DNA from: Komagataeibacter swingsii
Lineage (GTDB): Bacteria > Pseudomonadota > Alphaproteobacteria > Acetobacterales > Acetobacteraceae
Assembly: GCF_003207895.1 (NCBI RefSeq)
Contig: NZ_NKUB01000002.1
Span: forward strand, 186,001-250,000
DNA length: 64,000 nucleotides
Direction: 5' to 3'
A program made the position numbers and the translations under genes. Of the stretch, positions 28,597 through 38,448 are shown piece by piece; position 1 is the stretch's first letter, and each line of letters starts with the position of its first letter. The notes beneath the pieces are model-generated. The model did not search any database. It saw only the letters and a program-made list of their open reading frames with translations, and was not told where the DNA came from.

Positions 28597-30168
28597 ATGT
28601 CCACTCTTTCGCGTCGTACTTTCCTGGGTGCCGCAGGGGCGCTGGCCCTGCCATCCCTTGTCCATGCGGCCAATCTGTCGGATAGGGGGGACACTGTCTT
28701 CCCATTCGGCGTGGCCAGCGGAGACCCGACGGCAGATGGCTTTGTATTATGGACCCGCCTGGGCACGCTACCCCTGCTCCCTGGTGTTGCGCCCCGCCTT
28801 CCACCCAGCGTGAATGTTGACTGGGAAATAGCGGAAGATGAGAACATGCGCCATATCGTGCGCAAGGGTTCCACACCCGCCACGGCTGAAAACGGCTACA
28901 GCGTGCATGTCGAGGCAGAAGGATTGCAGCCAGGCCGCGCATACTGGTACCGCTTTACGGCGGAAGGCAGCCAGAGCCAGATTGGCCGGACGCTCACCTT
29001 CCCCCGTGATGGGCAGCCCACCAGTTCCCTGCGTGTAGCCGTTGCTTCATGCGCCCACTGGGAAATGGGCTGGTATTCTGCCTACCGTCACCTGGCTGCC
29101 GAAAATCCGGATGTGGTGCTGTTCCTGGGGGATTATATTTATGAGCACAATGCCCCTCCCTCCCGCGCCGCGCTGACCGTTCGTTCCTATGGTGCGCCCG
29201 AAGCCACCGATCTGGAAGGGTACCGATGGCGCTATGCCCTGCAGAAGACCGATCCTGACCTGCAGGCGGCACACGCTGTCGCGCCATGGTTGCCCATATG
29301 GGACGATCATGAAGTGAAGGATGATTATTCGGGCATATGGGCACCTGCGCCGGAAGAAAGCATAGAAGCCTTTTCACGTCGGCAGCGTGTCGCGTGGCAG
29401 GCATGGTATGAAAACATGCCTGTACGCAGGACGTTACGCCTTCCCAATGGCGGAATGAAAATTTATCGCCGCGCCAAATATGGCGACCTGGCTGTTATCG
29501 ATCTTCTGGATGGTCGCCAGTATCGATCCCGTCAGCCTTGTCCCGTACCACCCAAATATGGAGACGGGCGTGTTATCTCTGAAAGCTGTTCCGATCTTGA
29601 AGACCCACGCCGTACATTCCTTGGTGCCGAGCAGGAACAGTGGCTGTTTGATGGTTTCCGTGATCATTCCAAGGTCTGGACCATCATCGCGCAGGACCTG
29701 ATGGTGGCTTCCCTGCGTATTCCCGACCAGAAGGGAACAGGCTACCGCTACTGGACCGATACGTGGGATGGATTTCACGCGGCTCGTAACCGGCTTACGC
29801 AGGCCCTGGCAGATTACCGTCCCCCCAATCCCATCATTTTTAGTGGCGATTATCATTCGTTTTTTGCAAGCAACATAAGAACCCGCCCGCATGACGAGAA
29901 AAAACCGATTGTTGCCTCTGAAATTCTGGGAACATCCATTACATCCCTGGGTCCCGCGTACGAAAACATACAGAAGATCCTGCCGCTCAACCCTGATATA
30001 AAATTTTTCGATAGCCGTAAAAGGGGATACGTGATTGCTGATTTTTCTCCCCGCAACATGACGGCGCGACTTATGGGTATTACGGACATCCGCGACCCTG
30101 CATCCAGTGTTTCGGTTGAAAAAACTTATGTAATCGAACGCGGAAATGCCGGGTTGATCAACGCGTAA
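28597..30168 (+). CDS. phoD: PhoD-family alkaline phosphatase/phosphodiesterase
   Basis: A 523-residue exported phosphatase that hydrolyses phosphomono- and diesters. The Tat signal is explicit (SRRTFLGAAGALALP). After an N-terminal fibronectin-like domain, the PhoD metal-site motifs appear: FLGDYIYEH, WDDHEVKDDY, and FSGDYHSFF. The start at 28597 is set by GGAGA 6 nt upstream; a start at 28576 would bury the twin-arginine motif. It is probably cotranscribed with the receptor. Confidence 0.92.
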   Translation: MSTLSRRTFLGAAGALALPSLVHAANLSDRGDTVFPFGVASGDPTADGFVLWTRLGTLPLLPGVAPRLPPSVNVDWEIAEDENMRHIVRKGSTPATAENGYSVHVEAEGLQPGRAYWYRFTAEGSQSQIGRTLTFPRDGQPTSSLRVAVASCAHWEMGWYSAYRHLAAENPDVVLFLGDYIYEHNAPPSRAALTVRSYGAPEATDLEGYRWRYALQKTDPDLQAAHAVAPWLPIWDDHEVKDDYSGIWAPAPEESIEAFSRRQRVAWQAWYENMPVRRTLRLPNGGMKIYRRAKYGDLAVIDLLDGRQYRSRQPCPVPPKYGDGRVISESCSDLEDPRRTFLGAEQEQWLFDGFRDHSKVWTIIAQDLMVASLRIPDQKGTGYRYWTDTWDGFHAARNRLTQALADYRPPNPIIFSGDYHSFFASNIRTRPHDEKKPIVASEILGTSITSLGPAYENIQKILPLNPDIKFFDSRKRGYVIADFSPRNMTARLMGITDIRDPASSVSVEKTYVIERGNAGLINA

Positions 30169-30247
30169 AACAGCGGTTCCCTGTTCATATATCGAAATAC
30201 GAATGGTGGTTTCCATCCGTTCATGTAGGTCATATTGTGTATTCGCC

Positions 30248-31111
30248 ATGAAGCATGACATCGTTACGTATAAAAAAAAGTCACTGTCTTTCAGAACCAT
30301 GATCATGGTAGCCGCTTCCAGCGCCATGATCTGTCAAGCGGGATGCAGTAACAAGACGGTCTTGTGGCATGATGCCGCTCATTATCCACATGGATATATT
30401 CATGCCGACCAGGTACCGTTTGCGCGGGCATCCGCATTGCTTTCCCCCGCCCCTTCGCCCGGATCGCCGCAGGACAATATTGATAAGGAAACAATGCGCA
30501 AGGTGCAGGCAACAGCGTCCCCTGCGCGAAGAAACATCGCGGCACATGATGCTGTTCTGGGGCCGCCTGCGGCGCCCGCCGCATTTGAATGCGCCATGGG
30601 TATTTCCTTTGACCCCGAAAAGGCGCCCCATCTGACACGTCTGCTTGCGCGTGCGTTACCAGATGTCGAAACGGTCCAGAAAAGTATCAAGGTGGAAGGC
30701 AGATTCCGTGCGCGCCCTTATGTGGCCATGAACTTTCAGCCCTGCGTGGATGGAAGCGCCCTGGCCAAGACAAGTTCCTATCCTTCCGGACATGCTGCAA
30801 TCGGGTGGGCATGGGCGCTCGTATTGGCGGAGATGGTACCCGATCGCGCGGAAACTATCCTTCAACGTGGAATAGATTACGGCAATAGCCGCGTTATATG
30901 TGGCTTTCATTACCCGACTGATGTGCAGGCGGGACGATTGCTTGGGTCTGCGGTAGTCAGCCTGTGGCATGCCACAAAGCCGTTTCAGAAAGAATATGAA
31001 AAATCAAAACAGGAAATAAATACTTTACGAAATAAATCACCTTCTCCCGAATATTGCAAAAAAGATATTGAAATTCTAAATTACGAACGATCCGATATCA
31101 GCCATCAATAA
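30248..31111 (+). CDS. Class A nonspecific acid phosphatase (PAP2 superfamily)
   Basis: A 287-residue exported phosphatase. The vanadium-haloperoxidase-type active site is visible as RP (156-157), P179-S-G-H182 and S214-R-x5-H221-x3-D225. The first motif has K148 seven rather than six residues before RP, a small departure from the class A consensus. The N-terminus is a signal peptide; AGC at residue 33 could be a lipid-attachment cysteine, but Q at -3 is not standard. ATG 30248 is chosen over an upstream start at 30203 because the signal sequence follows it. It completes the receptor-phosphatase cluster. Confidence 0.87.
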   Translation: MKHDIVTYKKKSLSFRTMIMVAASSAMICQAGCSNKTVLWHDAAHYPHGYIHADQVPFARASALLSPAPSPGSPQDNIDKETMRKVQATASPARRNIAAHDAVLGPPAAPAAFECAMGISFDPEKAPHLTRLLARALPDVETVQKSIKVEGRFRARPYVAMNFQPCVDGSALAKTSSYPSGHAAIGWAWALVLAEMVPDRAETILQRGIDYGNSRVICGFHYPTDVQAGRLLGSAVVSLWHATKPFQKEYEKSKQEINTLRNKSPSPEYCKKDIEILNYERSDISHQ

Positions 31112-31939
31112 ATATCGTATAAATAAATGCACCTCTATCCAGGGCAGCGAACATCCCCCAACACCACGTTGACAGAAAACCCGGACCAGGATTCCCGATA
31201 GGTACATCCGGTAGTTTATGAAACGTCAACTACACTGCAAGATAACGATAAACAACAAAAGCGGATCGGGTCTGCAAGTATGGCTTGCTGCATTTCTGAC
31301 TGTACACGGCGGCGTCCCCCCAAGACCGGCGGCCTCATTTCATCAGTGCCGGCATGCAAGATAATGCGTCACGCGCGGTGGTTCTGTGCAGCCGATGCAC
31401 AAGACCGTTCGACAATCCGCAGCGTGACAGCGGCCCGAAGCCGTGCCTGGTCCCGGGCAGCCTGATAACATCAGGGACGATCTTGTATGGTCGCGCTGCC
31501 CCGCAGGCTTTTTACCTGTATATCCCTGATCGACACGGGCCGGTTCAATACCCGTATCCATCGCATCATGAATAGCAGCGGCAAGATGCCCGACCGTGTC
31601 CTTTGATCGTTTCAACAGGCTGGCATGGCATACGGGACCAGCAGGTTACGCGACGTGTTTACATCCATTTGCGCCTGGCACCATCATATTACGCGACATG
31701 GCACGCAGGTCGGACACCAATACTTCGAAACAGCCTGCCTTCAGCCGGCAGCGGACCCGCTGACAGACCACGGCGCCGGTCCAAAAACCCTCCGACATGG
31801 CACGCCGGCACAAACCCGTGGCGGATGGCATAATGCAACCTGCTGAACAGTTTACCTGGGATATGTCGCCGCTGTTCCGCGTCCCGGCGCATCAGAAACA
31901 GGTACGGAGCAGCCGACCATTCCGGGTCTGATCGCCCTG
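31112..31939. other. Gene-poor stretch, no supported feature
   Basis: About 830 bp without a credible gene. Short ORFs on both strands have no ribosome-binding sites or familiar sequence. A 13-bp direct repeat (CGACATGGCACGC) occurs at 31694 and 31793. The stretch might be a decayed gene or element, but I see no terminal inverted repeats or transposase fragment. Confidence 0.3.
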
Positions 31940-32830
31940 CTATATGGCGATACGCAGAGCGTGATCAGGCATGTCGATCCGTATAGGCGTATGGCCGCGT
32001 GCGTCCCCATCACTTTGTACGGGCATGTTGCGCGGGCTGGTAACTTCAACTGTTCTTGCCGTCAGGATCGTGACATCCTTCTGCCGTGACAGGTTCCCGC
32101 GCAGCAGCGCGATGGCGTAGCGGATACTGCTGCCAATGCCCGCCGTGCCAAACAGGACAACCGAAAACTGCCTGTGTTGCTGCATGGACTGGGGGGTGAG
32201 GACATATTTCCCGGCATACAACGCCCCTTTCGATACGATGACCGACGCCGCCGCATGGGAAACGCCATCAACGGATACGGTCATGGTCGGGAATGTGTAT
32301 TTCCATAGCGAAGCCAGCGTCGCCAGCACATAGGCCGCCCGGCCGACCGCCTTTTTCAGCCGGGTTGACACGACATGCACCACATGTGCGTCAAAGCCTA
32401 TGCCGACCATCTGCACGAACAGGCATTCCCCTTCACTGGACCGCAGGCGCCCGGGCCAGACAACGCTACATGCCCCGGCTGCGATATTACGGGCATTGCG
32501 TGCGTCATCAAACGGCACATGCAGTTCCCGGGCCAGCACATTTGCCGTGCCGACAGGCAGGATGCCCAGAATGATGTCGGATCCCGCCATGCCCTCGGCC
32601 ACCTCGGCCACCGTGCCATCCCCGCCCGCGGCGACGATATGGGTGCAGGTCCCTTCCCGCACCGCCATGCGCGCGAGGGTTGTGGCGTGGCCCCGGTAAC
32701 GGGTGGGCACGACCTGCGCCTGTAGCCCCGCCTGGCGCAATTGCCGGGCAAAGCGCGCAATCCGTCCCATGCGACGGCGCCCGGCGGTGGGGTTCATGAT
32801 AATGGTCACTTTTACGTTCTGGTCGGGCAT
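31940..32830 (-). CDS. Diacylglycerol kinase-family lipid kinase (YegS-like)
   Basis: A 296-residue member of the DAGK catalytic family, which phosphorylates lipid substrates. The N-terminal IIMNPTAGRRR and the nucleotide-binding AAGGDGTVAEVAEG with LGILPVGTANVLARE are diagnostic. The ATG at 32830 places the first beta-strand right after the start; an in-frame ATG at 32926 adds 32 unusual residues. The C-terminal half is the beta-sandwich lid seen in YegS. It stands alone between gene-poor stretches. Confidence 0.88.
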   Translation of the reverse strand: MPDQNVKVTIIMNPTAGRRRMGRIARFARQLRQAGLQAQVVPTRYRGHATTLARMAVREGTCTHIVAAGGDGTVAEVAEGMAGSDIILGILPVGTANVLARELHVPFDDARNARNIAAGACSVVWPGRLRSSEGECLFVQMVGIGFDAHVVHVVSTRLKKAVGRAAYVLATLASLWKYTFPTMTVSVDGVSHAAASVIVSKGALYAGKYVLTPQSMQQHRQFSVVLFGTAGIGSSIRYAIALLRGNLSRQKDVTILTARTVEVTSPRNMPVQSDGDARGHTPIRIDMPDHALRIAI

Positions 32831-33300
32831 GGCGTGTATCTTCTGGAAATTACGGAAAACTGTCAAAAGGCAATAACAGGAACCGGGCGCTTGCAATCCA
32901 TTCCCGCCGATAGCCATACTGGACATGTTTTACCGAACAAAATCACGCCATGGCACTTATTATATTTATATCCAACCCGCCATATGGAAATATTATTTCA
33001 TGAACATGGCAGCTCCCTCTCCTTCCCCCGCACAATAAACGATCCGTCACATGCTGCCCGGATACCGTACCCCTTTACATACCCGGCGCGTTCCTGTCCT
33101 ATGTTAGGGATGAAACTGAAACGATATCAGCATGCTGAACGCCCCCATGCGCCGGGCCACCGGCACAGGCGCATGCCCGCTCGGGCCTGCCATGCAACAG
33201 GACGCGGGCGGATCGTCCTGGCATAGCGGCGCCTGCGGGCACGACTGCATACGATACGGCTTACATCACTTCCCTTGCCATTCAGGAAATAACATACGGC
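32831..33300. other. Intergenic stretch between divergent genes
   Basis: The 470 bp between the lipid kinase and the permease holds no supported gene. It should contain both promoters. A somewhat AT-rich segment lies around 32935-33005. AGGAAA at 33284-33289 could serve as the permease ribosome-binding site. Confidence 0.4.
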
Positions 33301-34674
33301 ATGTCTGACACGACGGGCACCCACCAGCCGCCTTCCCGGCCTGCTTCCACCCTAAAGCAACGCCATATCATCATGATCGCGCTGGGCGGCGCCATCGGGG
33401 CCGGGCTGTTCGTTGGCAGCAGTGCCGCCATTGCCGCGGCGGGACCGGCGGCATTGCTGGCGTTTGTCGCGGTGGGCCTGCTGGTCATGCTGGTCATGCG
33501 CATGCTGGGTGAAATGGTGACCGCCAGCCCCGGCAAGGGATCGTTCGTGGAATACATCCGCATGGCCCACGGCAACGGGGCGGCCTTCACGACAGGGTGG
33601 CTGTACTGGTTCTTCTGGCTTGTCGCCCTGGGCAGCGAGGCCATAGCCGGGGCCATCCTGCTTCATGACTGGATCAACCTGCCGGTCTGGCTGCTGGCGA
33701 CGGCGCTGATCGTGGCGCTGAACCTGATCAACCTTGCTGCGGTCCACATATTCGGGGAATGCGAATTCTGGCTTTCACTGGTCAAGGTCGTCAGCATCGT
33801 GCTGTTCATCGGGGCGGGCACGCTGTACGTCGCGCATGTATTTGGCCCCGGCGTTCCGGTCACGCGGAACGTGCTGGGGCACGGGGGCCTGTTTCCCCAT
33901 GGCGCGACAGCGATGATTTCCATCATTCCCACCGTCCTGTTCACCATGATCGGATCTGAAATCGCAACGGTGGCGGCAGGCGAATCAGCAGAACCCGCGC
34001 GCAATGTGGCCCACGTCACCCGCAGCCTTGGCACGCGCATCACGCTGTTCTACAGCCTGTCCATAGCCCTTATCCTGATGATCGTGCCATGGACGGATAT
34101 CGTGTCCGGCCATTCGCCCTTTGTCGCCGCCATGCAGGCCATGGGCATACCGGGGGCGGCTACATGCATGCAGGTCGTGGTGCTGACGGCGGTGCTGTCC
34201 TGCATGAATTCCAGCCTGTACATCACATCGCGCATCCTGGCCGAACTGGCGCGCCACGGTGATGCGCCCGCCCTGCTGCAACGCTATGGGCGGCAGCATA
34301 CGCCGGTCAACGCCATCATGGCCAATTCGCTGGCCGGGGGGGTGGTGGCGTTTTCATCCATCCTTGCGCCGGGGACGGTATTCGCCTTCCTGCTCAGTTG
34401 CAGCGGTGGCGTGATCCTGCTGGTCTATTCGCTGATTGTCACGTCCTACATGGTATTGCGCCGGCAGGCGTCCGCGGCGGTGCGGCAGTCATTTTTCCGG
34501 CTGCCGTTTTTTCCGGCCATCAACATGGCGACGCTAGGCGGCGTGACTGTCATTTTCGTGGCCATGCTGGTCAACGACACGCAGCGCATGACCGCCATGG
34601 CCAGCCTTGGCACGACCCTGTTCTTTATCGTAATCCATGCCGTGCGTGGCAGGAAGCATGAAAAAACTGTTTGA
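33301..34674 (+). CDS. Amino acid permease, APC superfamily
   Basis: A 457-residue inner-membrane transporter with about 12 helices. The N-terminus LKQRHIIMIALGGAIGAGLFVGSS is the amino acid transporter (AAT) family signature shared by GabP, CycA and related proton symporters. The conserved SFVEYIRMA and GSEIATVAAGESAEP blocks follow. GABA, D-alanine/glycine or aromatic amino acids are all possible substrates; GabP-like import would suit gabT/gabD elsewhere in the window but is not demonstrated. Confidence 0.87.
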   Translation: MSDTTGTHQPPSRPASTLKQRHIIMIALGGAIGAGLFVGSSAAIAAAGPAALLAFVAVGLLVMLVMRMLGEMVTASPGKGSFVEYIRMAHGNGAAFTTGWLYWFFWLVALGSEAIAGAILLHDWINLPVWLLATALIVALNLINLAAVHIFGECEFWLSLVKVVSIVLFIGAGTLYVAHVFGPGVPVTRNVLGHGGLFPHGATAMISIIPTVLFTMIGSEIATVAAGESAEPARNVAHVTRSLGTRITLFYSLSIALILMIVPWTDIVSGHSPFVAAMQAMGIPGAATCMQVVVLTAVLSCMNSSLYITSRILAELARHGDAPALLQRYGRQHTPVNAIMANSLAGGVVAFSSILAPGTVFAFLLSCSGGVILLVYSLIVTSYMVLRRQASAAVRQSFFRLPFFPAINMATLGGVTVIFVAMLVNDTQRMTAMASLGTTLFFIVIHAVRGRKHEKTV

Positions 34675-34687
34675 AAATAACTACTGG

Positions 34688-34769
34688 TAAACGTTCTTGG
34701 GTGTCGCCTTTTTTCAACAAGGCGACGTTCCTGAAGCTTTTTGGAAAAAGCTTCACCAAAAACTTCTTA
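34688..34769. repeat. Double-hairpin intergenic repeat, copy 2
   Basis: This copy fills the 101-bp gap between the convergent permease and arsC genes. Hairpin A pairs GTCGCCTT (34703-34710) with AAGGCGAC (34719-34726); hairpin B pairs GAAGCTTTTT (34733-34742) with AAAAAGCTTC (34745-34754). Outer arms are ACGTTCTTGGG and CACCAAAAACTTC. Compared with copies 1 and 3, a C-G pair in hairpin A has become T-A. Confidence 0.85.
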
Positions 34770-34775
34770 CAATCA

Positions 34776-35141
34776 TCAGGCGACACGCGCCTGCGGCAGG
34801 ATTTCAAGCAGCGTTTCCTTGGGGCGGCAGGGCCGCGCCGCCTGATCGGTCATGACCACAGGGCGATTGAGCAGCACCGGATGGGCGGCGATGGCGTCCA
34901 GTATGTCCCCATCCGCAAGCGCCGGGTCATCCAGCCCCAGTTCTGCATAAGGCGTGCCACGCTGGCGCAGCAGGTCGCGCACCGGCACCACAAGGCGGCT
35001 GGCCAGCACGTCCAGATCGGCGCGGGTCGGTGGTGTTTTCAGGTATTCCACCACGACCGGCTCGATCCCGGCAGCCCGGATCATGGCCAGCACGTTGCGC
35101 GACGTGCCACAGGCCGGGTTATGGTACAGGGTAACGGTCAT
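34776..35141 (-). CDS. arsC: Arsenate reductase, glutaredoxin-dependent
   Basis: A 121-residue ArsC-family thioredoxin-fold enzyme. The catalytic loop HNPACGTSRNVL carries the active cysteine, and the arginines in LLRQRG, LLNRP and CRPKE match the arsenate-binding set of plasmid R773-type ArsC. The start at 35141 gives the family N-terminus MTVTLYHNP; upstream in-frame starts add non-homologous sequence. No arsR, arsB or other arsenic gene is adjacent, so it stands alone. It reduces arsenate to arsenite in the cytoplasm. Confidence 0.92.
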   Translation of the reverse strand: MTVTLYHNPACGTSRNVLAMIRAAGIEPVVVEYLKTPPTRADLDVLASRLVVPVRDLLRQRGTPYAELGLDDPALADGDILDAIAAHPVLLNRPVVMTDQAARPCRPKETLLEILPQARVA

Positions 35142-35344
35142 CCACGATTTTCCCATATATTCAGGTGGTACGGGCATATATAAGCACGCTCCGCCCCCGA
35201 TTGCAGCCTGTCCTGCAAACGCGCAGCCCGGCCCCGTGCATTCGCATGGAATTTCCGCTATGACTGCGCGGGTGTCATGTGCGGGCGACCGGGCATGTCC
35301 TGTTTTGACTGACGGGCTTGCGTCAGCGATCCCCCTTGAAGCGC

Positions 35345-36373
35345 ATGGTTGCCATTGTGACAGATTTCCCGCCTTCCACCGCCCCCGCCGCGACAGCAGC
35401 CACGCTGCCCGTCCGCGTGGCCGCACTCTATCATTTCACGCCCTTCGCGGATTGCGCCGCCGTGCGTGCCCAACTGCTGGATGCCTGCCACGAACTGGGC
35501 ATCCGGGGTATCGTGCTGGTGGCGCATGAAGGCATAAACGGCACCATTGCCGGGACGGATGACGCGATTGACCGTATCCTTGGCGTCATCCGCGCCCTGC
35601 CCGGCTGTGCCGGTCTGGACGTCAAGTTTTCCCGCGCGCCTGCCCTGCCCTTCCACCGCATGAAGGTGCGCATAAAGCGTGAAATCGTGACCATGGGGAT
35701 CGAAGGACTGGACCCGCGCCGCGATGTCGGCCACTACGTCGCGCCCGATGAATGGAACGCCCTTATTTCCGATCCGGACACCATCGTGATCGACACGCGC
35801 AATGATTACGAGGTCGCAATCGGCACCTTTCGCGGCGCCATTGACCCCGGCACCCGCACGTTCCGGGAATTCCCGCAATGGTTCCGCGACCGGCGGCGTG
35901 ACCTGCTGGAACAGGGGCGCACGCCAAAGATCGCCATGTTCTGCACCGGCGGCATACGATGTGAAAAGGCAACCGCCTTCGTCCGTGCCGAAGGGGTGGA
36001 GGATGTGTTCCACCTGCACGGCGGCATCCTGAAATACCTGGAAACCGTGCCGGAGGATGAAAGCCTATGGGATGGCGAATGTTTCGTGTTTGACCAGCGC
36101 GTCAGCGTGGGCCACGGGCTGAAACCCGGCACATTCGACATCTGCCATGCCTGCCGCAATCCCCTGAGTGAGGCGGACCGCGCCAGCCCGGATTATGTGG
36201 AAGGCGTAAGCTGCCCCCACTGCGCCGACCAGCGCACCGAAGCCCAGCGCAGGCGTTACGCGGAACGTGAACGCCAGATCCAGCTTGCGGCGCGCAAGGG
36301 CACGCACCATCTGGGCCTGCCCACGCCATGCGCGCAACCCGCCGCCACAGCCGGCGACGACCCTGATGCATGA
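35345..36373 (+). CDS. trhO: tRNA uridine-34 hydroxylase, rhodanese-related (TrhO)
   Basis: A 342-residue homologue of E. coli TrhO (YceA), which uses oxygen to make 5-hydroxyuridine at tRNA wobble position 34. The N-terminal domain ([29 protein letters not shown]) is followed by a rhodanese domain with VIDTRNDYE and the catalytic loop [12 protein letters not shown]. The C-terminus has a CHACR and CPHC pair that may bind zinc. The ATG at 35345 is preferred over a TTG at 35318; neither has a clear ribosome-binding site. Confidence 0.93.
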   Translation: MVAIVTDFPPSTAPAATAATLPVRVAALYHFTPFADCAAVRAQLLDACHELGIRGIVLVAHEGINGTIAGTDDAIDRILGVIRALPGCAGLDVKFSRAPALPFHRMKVRIKREIVTMGIEGLDPRRDVGHYVAPDEWNALISDPDTIVIDTRNDYEVAIGTFRGAIDPGTRTFREFPQWFRDRRRDLLEQGRTPKIAMFCTGGIRCEKATAFVRAEGVEDVFHLHGGILKYLETVPEDESLWDGECFVFDQRVSVGHGLKPGTFDICHACRNPLSEADRASPDYVEGVSCPHCADQRTEAQRRRYAERERQIQLAARKGTHHLGLPTPCAQPAATAGDDPDA

Positions 36374-36561
36374 CCATCCGGGCTACCTGCTTGGCCGGAC
36401 AGGATGCGCGATCCGGACCAGCCATCCATCCCATACATGCCTGCGCGGTAATGGAAGCTCCCCACATTACCCGCGCCCCATGTCGGCAATGCCGACCCGG
36501 CCGTGATATGGGGGAGGTCGCCGTCCGGCACATCCCCCGTCCTTGCTGGAGCCGTTCCTGA

Positions 36562-38448
36562 TTGAGCGCAGACCCTGACAGCCCGGACCATCATAACCCC
36601 CCTGCCCCGTCATGGCGCGCGCGACTGGCCGCGCGCTTCGGGGTGTACGGACATGTACCACGCATGTTCCGCCAGATATGGACATGCAGCCCCGCCCTGA
36701 CACTGACCAGTATCGCGCTGCGGCTGGTGCAGGCCATCCAGCCCCCACTGGCGCTGTATGTTGGCAAGCTGATCGTCGATGAAGTCATCCGCACCAGCAC
36801 CCACGCCGCCCCGTCGGGTTCCCTGCCGGACTGGCTGCTGCATGGGCCTGCCACCCGGCTGGAGGGCTGGATTGCGCTGGAATTCGCCCTGATCATCCTG
36901 TCGGACCTGACATCACGCGCAATCGTGCTGGTCGATGGGCTGCTGAATGAACGCTATATCAATTCCGTCAGCCTCGCCCTGATGGGCCATTCCGCAACGC
37001 TGGACCTGCAGCAGTTTGAATCCAGCACCCTGCAGGACCTTCTGGAACGCGCACGCCGGCAGGCGTCGGGGCGCAACAACCTGCTGGTGCAACTGTTCAA
37101 CATTGCCCAGACCGCCGTGACCGCGCTGACGCTTGCGATTGGCGTGGTGGCGTTCGCGCCGTGGATGGTGCTGGTGCTGGTTATCGCCCTCCTGCCCTCG
37201 GCGGCGGGAGAGGCGCATTTCAATGCCGAAGGCTACCGCCTGATCCGCGCCAAGACGGCCGAACGCCGCGAAATGGAATATCTGCGCCATGTCGGCGCCA
37301 GTGCCGAACATGCCAAGGAACTCAAGCTGTTCGGGCTGGGGGATTTCCTGGTGGGCCGCTTCCGCGCCGCCGCCGCAACCGTGCTGGAACAGAACCGCAG
37401 GCTGGCCCTGCGCCGCTTTGTCTGGAGCGGGGCCTTCGCGGCGATCGGGTCGGTCGCCTATTACGGGGTCTATCTGGTCATCGTGTGGGATACGGTGCGC
37501 GGACGGTTTACGGTGGGGGACCTGACGTTCCTGTCAGGATCGTTCCTGCGCCTGCATTCGCTCCTGTCCAGCCTGCTGCTGGGCATTACGCAGACCGCAG
37601 GCCAGGCGCAGTACCTCAATGATTTCTTCGCGTTCCTTGACCTCCGGCCATCCATCACCGCGCCTGCGATCGCCCTGCCCTTCCCGTCGCCGATCAGACA
37701 GGGCATCCGGTTTGAAAACGTGGGCTTCCGCTATCCCGGCACGGACCGCTGGGCCATCCGGCATCTGGACCTGACTATTGGGGCTAGGGAAACCGTGGCG
37801 CTGGTGGGGGAAAACGGGGCGGGCAAGACCACCATCGTCAAGCTGCTGACGCGCCTGTATGACCCCGATGAAGGGCGGATTACGGTGGATGGCGTGCCGC
37901 TGCGCGATATGGACCTGAATGACCTGCGCGCGCATATCGGCGTAATCTTCCAGGATTTTGTCCGCTACAGCCTGACCGCGTCGGAAAACATCGCCGTGGG
38001 CCGGATCACGGCCCTTGCCGACACGCAGCGCATCAAGGCTGCGGCGCATGAAGGGCTGGCTGACGATGTGGTGGCCAGGCTGCCCATGGGGTATGACCAG
38101 CCATTGGGCAAGCGCGTGGCGAACGGGCGGGAACTGTCGGGTGGGGAATGGCAGAAAATCGCCATATCCCGTGCCTATATGCGCGATGCGGACCTGCTGA
38201 TACTGGATGAACCGACCGCCGCACTGGATGCGCGTGCGGAATCGGACGTGTTTGAACGCCTGCGCGCCCTGCGGCATGGCAAGGCGGCGCTGGTGATTTC
38301 CCACCGCTTTTCCACCGTGCGCACGGCGGACCGGATTGTGGTGCTGGAACATGGCCGCATCCTGCAGGCCGGCACGCATGAACAGTTGCTGGCCCAGGGC
38401 GGACGATATGCGGAACTGTTTGCACTGCAGGCCGCCGGATACCAATAA
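36562..38448 (+). CDS. ABC transporter, fused membrane and ATPase domains
   Basis: A 628-residue half-transporter with an N-terminal six-helix exporter domain (about 45-340) and a C-terminal ATPase. The ATPase shows Walker A GENGAGKTT, signature ELSGGEWQKIAISRA, Walker B LLILDEPTAALD and H-loop ISHRFST. It probably works as a homodimer exporting a lipid, peptide or drug. The start is likely the TTG at 36562, since the next ATG (36664) lies close to the first helix. It does not look like the NdvA glucan exporter despite the glucan synthase 4.5 kb downstream. Confidence 0.88.
   Translation: MSADPDSPDHHNPPAPSWRARLAARFGVYGHVPRMFRQIWTCSPALTLTSIALRLVQAIQPPLALYVGKLIVDEVIRTSTHAAPSGSLPDWLLHGPATRLEGWIALEFALIILSDLTSRAIVLVDGLLNERYINSVSLALMGHSATLDLQQFESSTLQDLLERARRQASGRNNLLVQLFNIAQTAVTALTLAIGVVAFAPWMVLVLVIALLPSAAGEAHFNAEGYRLIRAKTAERREMEYLRHVGASAEHAKELKLFGLGDFLVGRFRAAAATVLEQNRRLALRRFVWSGAFAAIGSVAYYGVYLVIVWDTVRGRFTVGDLTFLSGSFLRLHSLLSSLLLGITQTAGQAQYLNDFFAFLDLRPSITAPAIALPFPSPIRQGIRFENVGFRYPGTDRWAIRHLDLTIGARETVALVGENGAGKTTIVKLLTRLYDPDEGRITVDGVPLRDMDLNDLRAHIGVIFQDFVRYSLTASENIAVGRITALADTQRIKAAAHEGLADDVVARLPMGYDQPLGKRVANGRELSGGEWQKIAISRAYMRDADLLILDEPTAALDARAESDVFERLRALRHGKAALVISHRFSTVRTADRIVVLEHGRILQAGTHEQLLAQGGRYAELFALQAAGYQ

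Noticed and set aside
31112-31939. Suspected insertion-sequence remnant in the gap after the acid phosphatase
   Set aside because: There is no terminal inverted repeat, target duplication or transposase-like peptide; a 13-bp direct repeat alone is not enough.
36562-38448. ABC transporter as the NdvA cyclic-glucan exporter
   Set aside because: Its N-terminal membrane domain does not resemble NdvA/ChvA and four unrelated genes or units separate it from the glucan synthase.
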